NCBI GenBank assembly: GCA_016786495.1
Contig: JAEUUJ010000051.1
Coordinates: 161,045-225,044, forward strand
Length of the DNA: 64,000 bases
Direction of reading: 5' to 3'
Origin: Cyclobacteriaceae bacterium
Lineage (GTDB): Bacteria; Bacteroidota; Bacteroidia; Cytophagales; Cyclobacteriaceae
The notes under the pieces: generated by a model
Database searches by the model: none
What the model was told of the DNA's origin: nothing
Seen by the model: only the letters and a program-made list of their open reading frames with translations
Position numbers and translations under genes: made by a program
Part shown: positions 19,983 through 29,280 of the stretch, in pieces
Layout: every line of letters starts with the position of its first letter
Position numbering within the stretch: position 1 is the stretch's first letter

Positions 19983-21140
19983 TCAAAAATCAAGTTTAAA
20001 AGGGATAGGAAGAACAAATTGTGATTTGACAGGACGCCCGCCTTGCATTCCTGGTTTCCAGGTGGGAAAGGAGCTGACGATACGAATAGCTTCTTTGTCC
20101 AGATCGGCATTTATTCCTTTTACCACCTTGACGTTTGAGATTGAGCCATCTCGCTCTACGATAAATTGTACGTACACCCTGCCTTCAACACCCATGCGCC
20201 TTGCCGAAGGCGGGTATTTTAGATTCTTCATTATAAATTTCATCATCACAGAGAGGCCTCCGGGGAATTCCGCTTCCTGCTCCACAACTATAAAAATTTT
20301 ATCGTCATCGCCGGTATCAACAGACAGAGAGTCAGGGGTTGCCTTAACGTTAAAGGCGTCAACATCCTTAGGAAGAAAGCTGAGAAACGGATAACTCTTT
20401 TGATCGGTGCCTAACTTATATACAAAACCTTCGGTAACCTCTAACTTGAAGGGTAACATGAACTTATTGTTTATCGGCTCCGTAATCGCCTCCTGATTCC
20501 TTCCGTCCGATACAAAACCCTCTTTCAGCTTGTTGTTTTTGTACGTTTCCTGATAGAGAAGTTGTCCGGACGATAGCCTGCACGTCCAGATGCCCTCCTT
20601 CTTTCCTCCCAGAAACTTTCCATCAACCATATAGCGGTCCGTCACGCCATACCACTCGTATTCGAAATGCCAGTCACCCGTTCCGTTTGTCAGCAGTGCA
20701 GTTCCCATGGAATCATAAACTGAAACCGGAATAAAATCTTCGGGCAAGGGCTTATTACGTTCCGGTTTTGGAAAGATCACCTCGCGCTCGAGTTGCCCGT
20801 TTTTAAAGAAGTACTTCCAGGTTCCTGTTCGAACACCCTCTGAAAAATTTCCTTTTCCCTGTACTTGTCCTGACCGATAATAGAACGTGAATTCTCCATC
20901 TTTGACACCTGCGTCCGTGTACTGTCCCTGCATAATCAATTTACCATCGATGGTGAAGTCTTGAACCTCGCCGAGAAAGAATGTCTTACCCATTCCGGTT
21001 CCGATTCGGCACGTTCGATAGTAGACCGCCTGATCCGGGGGTACGATCTCCCAAACCGAATTGTAGTGTAAGGTTCTTACCTGCGCCTGCAGACTGATGT
21101 GGAGGGCGACTACTAAAAAGCCAAGGGTGAATGCTTTCAT
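19983..21140 (-). CDS. TonB-domain protein with MORN/YwqK-like repeats
   Basis: The 385-aa product starts with a signal peptide (MKAFTLGFLVVALHISLQAQ). The middle (residues 60-215) contains MORN/YwqK-type repeats of the form DGEFTFYYRSGQVQGKGNF and TGTWKYFFKNGQL. Residues 290-385 are a TonB_C domain (YPPSARRMGVEGRVYVQFIVERDGSISNVKVVKG in two parts, then FPTWKPGMQGGRPV). With a cleavable signal rather than a long proline-rich spacer, it probably acts on the envelope face without being the main energy transducer. A TAGGTTTG -7 element lies 7 bases before the ATG. Confidence 0.88.
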   Translation of the reverse strand: MKAFTLGFLVVALHISLQAQVRTLHYNSVWEIVPPDQAVYYRTCRIGTGMGKTFFLGEVQDFTIDGKLIMQGQYTDAGVKDGEFTFYYRSGQVQGKGNFSEGVRTGTWKYFFKNGQLEREVIFPKPERNKPLPEDFIPVSVYDSMGTALLTNGTGDWHFEYEWYGVTDRYMVDGKFLGGKKEGIWTCRLSSGQLLYQETYKNNKLKEGFVSDGRNQEAITEPINNKFMLPFKLEVTEGFVYKLGTDQKSYPFLSFLPKDVDAFNVKATPDSLSVDTGDDDKIFIVVEQEAEFPGGLSVMMKFIMKNLKYPPSARRMGVEGRVYVQFIVERDGSISNVKVVKGINADLDKEAIRIVSSFPTWKPGMQGGRPVKSQFVLPIPFKLDF

Positions 21141-21147
21141 AGGACTA

Positions 21148-21155
21148 CAAACCTA
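21148..21155 (-). promoter_or_regulatory. -7 promoter element directly before the TonB/MORN gene
   Basis: On the minus strand TAGGTTTG matches TAnnTTTG and ends 7 bases before the ATG at 21140. The predicted start of transcription falls on or within a base or two of the start codon, implying a leaderless or nearly leaderless mRNA. No convincing -33 TTTG was found. Confidence 0.5.
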
Positions 21156-21202
21156 TTGAAAATTGCCTTAGAACAGTAGCTTTACAATTACTTTAACACG
21201 TT

Positions 21203-21742
21203 ATGTTCGGCCCGTTAAAAGCACTTTTTAAAAACAACGAACCTGCTGCAAAAGTTATCGACAAGGTGTGGATGTCAGCGGAAGCGAAGTTTCAAGCCTG
21301 TGTCGCCATGGCACATGCGAATCCTGCCTGTGTTTTTATTGGCTGGTTCCCGGAAACAGTTGAACGGCTCCGGCAATCACTGCCCGAAGAACGGCTTGTA
21401 CTGGCCGAACGTGCGGCATCCCATACGTTTGAAGGCCGAATGATTGTTTTTGCCGAACATCATCCGCTGGGAAGAAAGGAAGTTGCGCTTTACAAGGCAT
21501 TAAACCTGAAAGAAGCCCCTGTTCTCTCCTCACTCGATGAACCCTTGTTTATGCAGTTTGGTGGCGAGCGCACGATCGACCTGATGAAAAAGCTAGGCAT
21601 GAAGGAAGATGAAGTTGTGGGCTCCAACCTGATCACCAAAGCACTTCGTAACGCGCAGCGAAAAATAGAAGAACAGGTTACCGTTGAGCGTGACGCGCAT
21701 TCGCAGCAGGAATGGTTTAACCTGAACCTGCCTTCGAAGTAA
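21203..21742 (+). CDS. Small SecA-derived protein (NBD2-like fragment only)
   Basis: The 179-aa product matches part of SecA. Residues 112-160 (FGGERTIDLMKKLGMKEDE and TKALRNAQRKIEE) align with the end of SecA's second nucleotide-binding domain and the start of its helical scaffold; E. coli SecA has MRKLGMKPGE and TKAIANAQRKVE there. Residues 20-105 (VWMSAEAKFQACVAMAHANP, CVFIGWFPETVERL) look like the preceding NBD2 core. The Walker A/B motor domain, preprotein-binding domain and zinc tail of the approximately 900-1100-aa SecA are absent, so it cannot be a translocase by itself. It is intact and well coded, not obviously decaying. Its stop abuts that of the convergent permease gene. Confidence 0.75.
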   Translation: MFGPLKALFKNNEPAAKVIDKVWMSAEAKFQACVAMAHANPACVFIGWFPETVERLRQSLPEERLVLAERAASHTFEGRMIVFAEHHPLGRKEVALYKALNLKEAPVLSSLDEPLFMQFGGERTIDLMKKLGMKEDEVVGSNLITKALRNAQRKIEEQVTVERDAHSQQEWFNLNLPSK

Positions 21743-24217
21743 TTACTCGTCCCGCAACACGTTTACCGGATTGGTGTTCGCGGCCTTAATCACGTGATAG
21801 CTGGTTACGACAATGGCAATCAGCAGAATGGCCCCACCCGCTACGGCAAATGCCAGAGGCGAAATTTGTGTATGGTAACTGAAATTATTCAGCCAGTAAC
21901 TCAGCAGCCATACCGATACGGGGATACTTAATCCAATCGCAATCAAAATTAAGTATACATATTCGCGAACCATAAGCCCCCAGATGCCGGCTACGGATGC
22001 GCCAACTACTTTGCGGATGCCAATTTCCTTTAAGCGCTGTTCCAGCGTGAAGATGATCATCCCCAATAAACCCAGACTGGCAATCAGTATGGCCATTGCG
22101 GCAAACACGGTCAGTCCATGACTGAATTTTTCTTCTGATTGAAATGCGCGGTTGAATGCCTCGTCAACAAAACTATATTGGAAAGGCTGGTCTCCGGCAA
22201 ACCTTGTCCAGCTTTTGTTTACATCTGCGATCAGCGCTTTCAATTCTTCGGTATCGCCCGGCTTTACACGCAGCACCATAAAGTGACTTTGTCCGGAGTA
22301 CATCGAACTTTCCTTATGAAAAATGGCCATTGGTTGAATCGGTGTCTGGATGGTCCAGTAATGGAAGTCGCGTACAATTCCTACAACCTCGTATGAACCT
22401 CCGCCCGGATATTCAATCTTTTTGCCCAGCACGTTTTCGTCAACATTCCAGCCGAAAGAACGCACAGCAGTTTCATTCAGAATCACCCGCTCTTTGTCGC
22501 CCGGAATTTCCTCCGAGAAGTTTCTTCCGACTTTAATATCGAGCTGAAGTGTTTTTACGTACTCGTCATCTGCTTTGCAGAAATTCACCGGCATCAGCAC
22601 ATCAGAACCTTCTCTTCTGAAAGAATCGCCATCGTACAGGTTTGGCGGAACCGAGCTGCTCCACGAAGCTTCCTCCACACCGGGAATGTTTTTCAATTCG
22701 TTCCGTAATGCCTTGGTATCGTTGACCCATTCAAGCCGGTCAACAACCATTAAGTTTGAACGATTGAAGCCGATGTCTTTTTGCGCGAGGAAATGCATCT
22801 GCTGAAACACAACGATGGTTCCCGCCAACAGAGACATCGAGATAAAGAACTGGAAAGTCACCAGCCCGTTACGAAGCAGTTTCCCCCGGCGGCCCGTGCG
22901 CAACTTTCCTTTGATTGCGTCTACGGCCGAATGGCGGCTCAAGAAAATTGCCGGATAACTTCCGGAGAGTATACTCATCAGCAAAATGAGACCCAGAATA
23001 ACGAGCGCAATTTCTGCGGTACCGTTCACGCCCAGGCGCAGGTTGGTCCCGGCCAGGGTATTGTAATATGGAAGCACTAACTGTGTTATGCCCAACCCGA
23101 TCACCGCTGCGATGCAACAGAAAATAAATGCTTCCGAAAAGAAATGCAGGGCGAGCTGGTTTTGATTCGAACCCATAATTTTCCGGAGGCTTGATTCCTT
23201 AATCCTGCGGAGATACTGGGCAGTGGAAAGATTCATGAAGTTAATGCACGACAACAGCACGATGAATACCATTACACCCGTGAGTACGTAAACAATTGTC
23301 AGGTTGCCCGTGTCGTTCAGGCGATTGTAAATGTTGGAGGAATGAAGCCGGATGTCGGTAAACGGCTGAACAAACAGCTCCCACTTTTTTCCACTCTTCA
23401 AATAATCGTCAAACGATTGGCCGGTGGCGCGCTCAAGCCAGGGTCCTGCGTATTTGCGCGGTAACAGATCAAGTTTGGCCTGAAGCACTTCAGGTGTAGA
23501 ATGTTCATCCAGCAATACAAAAGTTTCGAAGGTTGTCCAGAACCATTGTTCGTTTGATTTGGCTACCCGCGGGTTCGTGTTGATCGACATTAACATCTCG
23601 AACTGGATGTACGAATTTTCCGGAAGGTCTTTCGCGATGCCGGTGACTTCGCAGGCGAACTCTATTTTTCCGGAAGGGATGATGGTGGCGAACTGAAGAA
23701 GTTTTCCCAGAGCATCGGTTGTTCCGAAATATTTGAGCGCAGTTTTTTCTGTGAGGATAACCGAAGCCGGCTTCTTCAACGCGGTCGCTTCATTGCCTTT
23801 GATCAGCGGAAAGGTGAACACCTGAAAGAAATTGGAGTCGGCCGCCAGAATGTTTTTTTGTTCGAACGTTTTGATATCGGTTTTGCTGGCCGCATTGGTA
23901 ATCAGGTAATCTCCGGCCGGATGAACGCGCACAACTTGTTTCGCTTCGGGAACATCGGCCAGAATCGCGTAGGCCACTCCCGGACCGAGTGATGCAAATT
24001 GGTTAGGATCATTATCACCCCAGATAAATGTTTGATTGATGCGATAAATGTTAGGGGCTTTTTCATGAAACTGATCGAAGCTGAGTTCACGCTGTACATA
24101 TAAGAAGATGAGCAGTGTGCTGATCATCCCGGCCGAAAGACCCAGCAGGTTAATGACAGAAAACAGTTTCTGGCGTCTGAGATTGCGAACGAAAAGCAAG
24201 AGCGAGTACCTGAGCAT
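21743..24217 (-). CDS. FtsX-type ABC transporter permease (MacB_PCD + FtsX)
   Basis: The 824-aa product has the duplicated architecture common in Cytophagales: an N-terminal membrane helix (about 20-40), a periplasmic MacB_PCD domain, three FtsX helices (about 305-430), a second periplasmic domain, and three C-terminal helices ending in NPVNVLRDE. Motifs such as ESSLRKIMGSNQNQL and LKEIGIRKVVGASVAGI mark the cytoplasmic coupling loops. No cognate ATPase gene lies nearby, so it must pair with an ATPase encoded elsewhere. Such permeases are linked to export or envelope-stress signalling. Two TGTCCGGT direct repeats precede it at 24299 and 24319. Confidence 0.92.
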   Translation of the reverse strand: MLRYSLLLFVRNLRRQKLFSVINLLGLSAGMISTLLIFLYVQRELSFDQFHEKAPNIYRINQTFIWGDNDPNQFASLGPGVAYAILADVPEAKQVVRVHPAGDYLITNAASKTDIKTFEQKNILAADSNFFQVFTFPLIKGNEATALKKPASVILTEKTALKYFGTTDALGKLLQFATIIPSGKIEFACEVTGIAKDLPENSYIQFEMLMSINTNPRVAKSNEQWFWTTFETFVLLDEHSTPEVLQAKLDLLPRKYAGPWLERATGQSFDDYLKSGKKWELFVQPFTDIRLHSSNIYNRLNDTGNLTIVYVLTGVMVFIVLLSCINFMNLSTAQYLRRIKESSLRKIMGSNQNQLALHFFSEAFIFCCIAAVIGLGITQLVLPYYNTLAGTNLRLGVNGTAEIALVILGLILLMSILSGSYPAIFLSRHSAVDAIKGKLRTGRRGKLLRNGLVTFQFFISMSLLAGTIVVFQQMHFLAQKDIGFNRSNLMVVDRLEWVNDTKALRNELKNIPGVEEASWSSSVPPNLYDGDSFRREGSDVLMPVNFCKADDEYVKTLQLDIKVGRNFSEEIPGDKERVILNETAVRSFGWNVDENVLGKKIEYPGGGSYEVVGIVRDFHYWTIQTPIQPMAIFHKESSMYSGQSHFMVLRVKPGDTEELKALIADVNKSWTRFAGDQPFQYSFVDEAFNRAFQSEEKFSHGLTVFAAMAILIASLGLLGMIIFTLEQRLKEIGIRKVVGASVAGIWGLMVREYVYLILIAIGLSIPVSVWLLSYWLNNFSYHTQISPLAFAVAGGAILLIAIVVTSYHVIKAANTNPVNVLRDE

Positions 24218-24298
24218 GGGTTCGGTTTTTTCTGTTGTATTGCCAAAGGCATACCAACACCAATCTACCCCAATTTAGGGCAATTTGGGCGGTTCTTA

Positions 24299-24326
24299 TG
24301 TCCGGTGACGATGCAGGGTGTCCGGT
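24299..24326. repeat. Two direct TGTCCGGT repeats, 20 bp apart, upstream of the FtsX permease
   Basis: TGTCCGGT occurs at 24299-24306 and 24319-24326, exactly 20 bases start to start, about two helical turns. They lie in the 118-bp gap between purM and the permease gene, on the permease's upstream side. The spacing is suitable for a dimeric regulator, but the site could also be chance. Confidence 0.35.
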
Positions 24327-24335
24327 AATGGGAAA

Positions 24336-25502
24336 TTAATGATAGGTAAATTCCCCGTGCTCGCTTTTCAGTGTAACCTGTTTTTTGGCAGCAGCTTCTA
24401 CCCGCCCGATTATTCTGGCTTCCACGTTAAAAGCGGAAGCGATGTCGATTATTTGTTGTGCGTGTTCGTTGGGCAGGTAGACTTCCATCCTGTGCCCCAT
24501 GTTGAACACTTTGTACATTTCTTTCCAGTCGGTTCCGCTGGATTCGTGGATGAGTTTAAATAAGGGCGGTGTATCGAACAGGTTGTTCTTAATAATATGA
24601 AGGTCGTCTATAAAGTGCAGCACTTTGGTTTGTGCACCCCCGCTGCAATGCACCAACCCATGAATTTGGCTTCGGAGGTTACTGAATACTTCCATCAGCA
24701 CCGGGGCGTACGTTCGCGTTGGTGATAGCACCAACTGACCAACATTTACATCAACACCGGGAACGGTGTCGGTGAGTTTGTATTTGCCACTGTACACCAG
24801 GTTGGCCGGAACATGGTTATCGAACGACTCCGGATATTTTGAGGCGTATTCATTTGCGAATACATCGTGGCGGGCTGAGGTCAGGCCGTTGCTGCCCATT
24901 CCTCCGTTATAAAAATCTTCGTATGATGCTTTTCCGTACGAAGCTAATCCTACAATAACATCACCCGCCTGAATACGGGCGTTGTCGATTACATCAGCAC
25001 GCTTCATGCGGGCGGTAACGGTGCTGTCGACAATAATCGTGCGCACGAGGTCACCCACATCGGCTGTTTCACCGCCCGTGCTGACAATATTAAGTCCATG
25101 CTTGCGCAACATGGCCAAAACTTCTTCCGTGCCATTAATGATGGCCGATATAACCTCCCCCGGGATAAGATTCTTATTTCTTCCGATGGTTGACGATAAC
25201 AGGATGTTGTCGGTAGCGCCTACGCAAAGCAAATCATCAATGTTCATGATGATCGCATCTTGTGCAATGCCTTTCCAAACGGAGAGGTCTCCCGTTTCCT
25301 TCCAGTACAGGTACGCGAGCGAAGATTTCGTGCCGGCACCGTCTGCATGCATGACAGTGCAATAAGACGGGTCGTTTCCGAGGTAGTCTTCTACAATTTT
25401 GCAGAAAGCCTTCGGATACAAACCCTTGTCAAGTGTGCGAATCGCCTGATGGACGTCTTCTTTGCTGGCGGAGACCCCGCGTTGGGTATAACGGTCTGAC
25501 AT
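24336..25502 (-). CDS. purM: Phosphoribosylformylglycinamidine cyclo-ligase (AIR synthase)
   Basis: Fifth step of purine synthesis, cyclising FGAM to AIR with ATP. The 388-aa product is somewhat longer than the E. coli enzyme (345) but matches the Bacteroidota form. Recognisable motifs are the N-terminal HADGAGTKSSLAYLY, AQDAIIMNIDDLLCVGA, GGETADVGDLVRT, and GQLVLSPTRTYAP. The gene lies between two permease genes that are not related to it in function. A near-consensus -7 element (CACCTTTG, minus strand 25518-25511) ends 8 bases before the ATG. Confidence 0.95.
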   Translation of the reverse strand: MSDRYTQRGVSASKEDVHQAIRTLDKGLYPKAFCKIVEDYLGNDPSYCTVMHADGAGTKSSLAYLYWKETGDLSVWKGIAQDAIIMNIDDLLCVGATDNILLSSTIGRNKNLIPGEVISAIINGTEEVLAMLRKHGLNIVSTGGETADVGDLVRTIIVDSTVTARMKRADVIDNARIQAGDVIVGLASYGKASYEDFYNGGMGSNGLTSARHDVFANEYASKYPESFDNHVPANLVYSGKYKLTDTVPGVDVNVGQLVLSPTRTYAPVLMEVFSNLRSQIHGLVHCSGGAQTKVLHFIDDLHIIKNNLFDTPPLFKLIHESSGTDWKEMYKVFNMGHRMEVYLPNEHAQQIIDIASAFNVEARIIGRVEAAAKKQVTLKSEHGEFTYH

Positions 25503-25595
25503 AGGAACTGCAAAGGTGGAAAAAATTTACGTTTTGGCCGTTTTCTGAAGCAACGTTTGACCCTTTTTATCATCTTTAAGAGGTAAAGCCGCATT

Positions 25596-27992
25596 ATGTT
25601 CAAAAACTACCTGTTAATTGCCACGCGCACCCTTTCCAAGAATCTGGGGTATACTTCGATCAACGTGTTTGGCCTGGCCATTGGCCTTGCCTGCTGCCTG
25701 CTCGTAACACTATACATTCGATTTGAAACAAGCTTTGAAAACTTTCATGAAAACAAGGCTTCGCTTTACCGGTACGTGTCGCGGTATGAACGGGATGGGC
25801 AAATGCGCATGCAAACCAACCTGCCTCCGGGCATGGCGCCCCTTTTGGCAAACCACTTTCCGGAAGTGGAACACTATACCCGCTTTGGTGAGGTTGATGA
25901 GCGGCCGCTAATGGTATTTGAAAAGCAACCGCTCGATGCCAAACGTTTCGTGATGGCCGATGCCGGTTTTTTTCAGATGTTCACGTTCCCGATCGTGCAG
26001 GGCGATGCCAAAACAGTTCTCACCCGACCCTTCACCATCGCCATCGCTCAGTCGGTGGCCGATAAATATTTCCCGGGTGGCGATGCACTGGGTAAGACGA
26101 TCCGCTTCGACAACGAATTTGATTTTGAAGTGAGCGGGGTATTCGAAGATGTTCCGGCTAATTCACATTTACAGTTTACATACGTGTCTTCGTTTATTAC
26201 CATGGGGAAGGTGCTGGAGAAACGTTACAACTGGCCAGCCGAACGCCTTCTTGAAAATCTTGATGCGTGGAACTACTCGGCCTATTTCTACATTCCCAAT
26301 GCAGCTGATCCGGATGAACTTGCAAAACGCATGGATCAAAAGTTTACCGAGGCGCGCGGAGATAAATACAATGCAAACGTCACGGGCGACTGGCTTCAAC
26401 CACTGGAAGAAATTCATTTTACAAAGGGCATCCGCAATGATGTGGCGAGCGGAGACAAGAGTACTATCTATATCTTCTCGGCTGTAGCCCTGCTGATCCT
26501 GATCATCGCCTGCTTCAACTTTATGAATCTTTCAACGGCCCGCGCCATGAAGCGTGCGAAAGAGGTGGGCTTGCGAAAAGTGATGGGTGCGTTCCGCCAT
26601 CAACTGGTGCGCCAGTTTTTAGGTGAGACGCTGATCATGGTTTCCATCGCACTTGTGCTCGGCATCGTATTGCTCGAATTGATGGTGCCGATGTTTAATT
26701 CGTTGGTTGGTCAACAGTTGAAGGTTGAGTACTTTACCCGCAACAGTTTCATCTGGATCTTTATTTTGGCAGGTCTCGTAACCGGAGTGTTAGCGGGAAG
26801 CTACCCGGCATTCTATTTAAGTTCGTTTAATCCTGCCCGCGTGCTGAAAGGCGAAACCGGCCGATCTGGAAATGCCGCACTGCGTAAAGTATTAACCGTG
26901 ATGCAATTCGGAGTGGCTATTTTCCTGCTGATCGGCACGTTTGCCGTATTCAAACAAATGAGTTACGTGCAGGATACCAACCTAGGATTTAACCAGGAAA
27001 GCATCATTTACTTTGCTCCGCCAACCGAACTATACAATCGAAAGGAAGCATTCCGTCAGAACCTGCTGCAGCATAGCGCAATTCAATCGGCTACGTTTTC
27101 CAACGGTACACCGGGCATGAGTAACTCAACCTGGGGCTACAATTTTCCGGATCTTAAGATTGAAGGCCAAACGATGAATACGATGATCATCGACTTCGAT
27201 TATCTGAAAACGTACGGTCTTGAGATTGTTGAGGGCCGCAATATTTCAAGTGAGTTTTCAACCGACTCCAGCGATGCGTACCTCATCAATGAAACGGCCG
27301 TTCGCGACCTGATGCTCGAAAATCCGATCGGCACAACCATCCAGGTAACCGATGGCCATGGTCCGGGTAAAATTGTCGGAGTGGTGAAGGATTTTCACTA
27401 TCGCTCACTGCATAAAAAGATTGAGCCGTTGGTGCTCCGTCACGATCAAAACAACATGTGGTGCATGTCGGTGAAATTCAGCGATGGTGCATTAAAGGAA
27501 GGCCTGGCCGCGGTAGAATCGGAATGGAAGAAAATTGTACCCGATTATCCGTTCAACTATGAATTTGTTGACGATACGATTGCCCGGCAATACAAAGCGG
27601 ATCAGAATACCGGTGTCCTGCTGACCTCCTTCTCGGCACTTGCCATCATCATTGCCTGTTTGGGATTATTGGGCTTAACCGCTTTTATGACTGAGCAACG
27701 CAAGAAGGAAATCGGTGTGCGAAAAGTATTGGGCGCCTCAGTTGCCAGCGTAGTGCTGTTGCTGTCAAAGGATTTCTCGAAACTGATCATCATCGCGTTC
27801 GTCATTGTTGTGCCGATTGCCTGGTATGCGGTGAATCAATGGCTGAACGACTTTGCGTATAAAGCGGAGATCAGCCCGTTGGTATACCTTGGTGCGGGCC
27901 TGTCGATCCTGATTGTTGCTTTCAGTTCAATGGCATATCAGTCGATCAAGGCAGCCGTAGTGAACCCAAGCGATACGTTGCGTAATGAGTAA
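25596..27992 (+). CDS. FtsX-type ABC transporter permease (MacB_PCD + FtsX)
   Basis: A second 798-aa permease of the same type as the one at 21743-24217, transcribed divergently from purM. It has an N-terminal helix (about 20-42), a MacB_PCD domain, three helices around residues 290-420, another periplasmic domain, and C-terminal helices (about 675-790) ending NPSDTLRNE. Coupling-loop signatures are AKEVGLRKVMGAFRHQL and KKEIGVRKVLGASVASV. As with its neighbour no ATPase is encoded adjacent. The pair is too divergent to be a recent tandem duplicate. Confidence 0.92.
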   Translation: MFKNYLLIATRTLSKNLGYTSINVFGLAIGLACCLLVTLYIRFETSFENFHENKASLYRYVSRYERDGQMRMQTNLPPGMAPLLANHFPEVEHYTRFGEVDERPLMVFEKQPLDAKRFVMADAGFFQMFTFPIVQGDAKTVLTRPFTIAIAQSVADKYFPGGDALGKTIRFDNEFDFEVSGVFEDVPANSHLQFTYVSSFITMGKVLEKRYNWPAERLLENLDAWNYSAYFYIPNAADPDELAKRMDQKFTEARGDKYNANVTGDWLQPLEEIHFTKGIRNDVASGDKSTIYIFSAVALLILIIACFNFMNLSTARAMKRAKEVGLRKVMGAFRHQLVRQFLGETLIMVSIALVLGIVLLELMVPMFNSLVGQQLKVEYFTRNSFIWIFILAGLVTGVLAGSYPAFYLSSFNPARVLKGETGRSGNAALRKVLTVMQFGVAIFLLIGTFAVFKQMSYVQDTNLGFNQESIIYFAPPTELYNRKEAFRQNLLQHSAIQSATFSNGTPGMSNSTWGYNFPDLKIEGQTMNTMIIDFDYLKTYGLEIVEGRNISSEFSTDSSDAYLINETAVRDLMLENPIGTTIQVTDGHGPGKIVGVVKDFHYRSLHKKIEPLVLRHDQNNMWCMSVKFSDGALKEGLAAVESEWKKIVPDYPFNYEFVDDTIARQYKADQNTGVLLTSFSALAIIIACLGLLGLTAFMTEQRKKEIGVRKVLGASVASVVLLLSKDFSKLIIIAFVIVVPIAWYAVNQWLNDFAYKAEISPLVYLGAGLSILIVAFSSMAYQSIKAAVVNPSDTLRNE

Positions 27993-28051
27993 ACTGCAAC
28001 TGTTGCCATAGGGCTGTCACCGGGTCATTTTATTTTGTTGTAAAAAACAAC

Positions 28052-28483
28052 ATGAAGAAAAAACCCACGGTTGAAGAAGCAATCCAGTCGCTGCCGAAGG
28101 CAGAGCTGGCGATCGTCAGGCGGTTGCGGGCATTGATAACCGAGTGCCTTCCAAAGGCTGAAGAGAAGGGCTACTACGGCTTGGGGGTTCCGTTTTACAC
28201 CCGTCACCGAATGATCTGTTTTATCTGGCCCTCCTCGTTTATGTGGGGTAAAAAACCGAAAGACAATACGGGCAAACTTGTTACGCTCGGCTTTTGCCAG
28301 GGCAACCTGATGAGCAATGATGAGGGTATATTGAAAGCTGAGGGCCGTAAGCAGGTCTATTGCATGTACATTAATTCGCTGGCGGAAATTAACGAAGACC
28401 AAATTCGCGCCTTGCTGTTTGAGGCGGAATTAATTGATGAAGGATTCGGCCTGAAGAAAAAACTCCGAAAAGTTACGCGTTAA
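28052..28483 (+). CDS. DUF1801 domain protein
   Basis: The 143-aa product matches the DUF1801 (YdhG-like) family: a helical N-terminus (VEEAIQSLPKAELAIVRRLRAL), a central strand region (GYYGLGVPFYTRHRMICFIWPS), and the LVTLGFCQGN motif. The fold is TBP-like, with unknown function. A TATTTTG sequence 14 bases before the ATG could be part of a promoter. Confidence 0.82.
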   Translation: MKKKPTVEEAIQSLPKAELAIVRRLRALITECLPKAEEKGYYGLGVPFYTRHRMICFIWPSSFMWGKKPKDNTGKLVTLGFCQGNLMSNDEGILKAEGRKQVYCMYINSLAEINEDQIRALLFEAELIDEGFGLKKKLRKVTR

Positions 28484-28531
28484 TATATTTTATTTGCCGC
28501 GCCAGCGTTTAGCTGCTACTACCCCCGCCAC

Positions 28532-29236
28532 ATGAAATACGCGATTTTTATCCTGACGTTTCTTCTCTCCACGGCCGCCGTTGCGCAGATCGATCTCAAT
28601 AAAATCAAGAACAAAGTCACAGGCGGAAAGCCCTCCGCCAAGGAAGTTGCTTCCGGCCTGAAAGAAGCCCTTACCAAAGGCACTGCGAAAGGCACCGACC
28701 AGGTTTCGAAAACGGATGGCTACTTTAAAAATCCGGAAATAAAAATTCCGTTTCCTCCGGAAGTCAGGCAGGTTGAATCGACACTCCGCAAAATGGGAAT
28801 GGATAAACAGGTGGATGAATTCGTGTTATCGTTGAACCGGGCTGCGGAAGATGCAGCGAAGGAAGCCAAACCGATCTTTGTTGACGCCATCAAACAGATG
28901 ACAATTGAAGATGCCTGGTCAATCCTGAAAGGGGAAGACGATGCCGCCACCCAGTACCTGAACAAAACAACTTCTTCCCAGTTAAAAGAGAAATTCAAAC
29001 CGATTATTAAAGCCTCGCTGGATAAGGTCAATGCCACGAAGTATTACAAAGACTTAATCACGGCATACAACAAAGTGCCCTTAGTAAAAAAAGTAAATCC
29101 CGATCTGGATACGTATGCAACCGACAAAGCAACGGATGGGTTGTTTGTGATGATTGCGAAAGAGGAGAAGAACATCCGCAAGAACCCGGGCGCGCGAACA
29201 ACCGAGCTTTTAAAGAAGGTTTTCAGTCAGAATTGA
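28532..29236 (+). CDS. DUF4197 secreted protein
   Basis: The 234-aa product starts with a signal peptide (MKYAIFILTFLLSTAAVAQ) and consists of a predicted all-helical domain: GLKEALTKGTAKGTDQVSKTDGYFKNPEIKIPFP, split by the family's GYF segment, then TIEDAWSILKGEDDAATQYL. This pattern fits DUF4197, a family of exported helical proteins of unknown role. It is preceded by DUF1801 with a 48-bp gap. No catalytic residues are evident. Confidence 0.85.
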   Translation: MKYAIFILTFLLSTAAVAQIDLNKIKNKVTGGKPSAKEVASGLKEALTKGTAKGTDQVSKTDGYFKNPEIKIPFPPEVRQVESTLRKMGMDKQVDEFVLSLNRAAEDAAKEAKPIFVDAIKQMTIEDAWSILKGEDDAATQYLNKTTSSQLKEKFKPIIKASLDKVNATKYYKDLITAYNKVPLVKKVNPDLDTYATDKATDGLFVMIAKEEKNIRKNPGARTTELLKKVFSQN

Positions 29237-29280
29237 GGTACATCAAGGAAATACTGCCGTTCGTGTAGTATCTGCATCTT

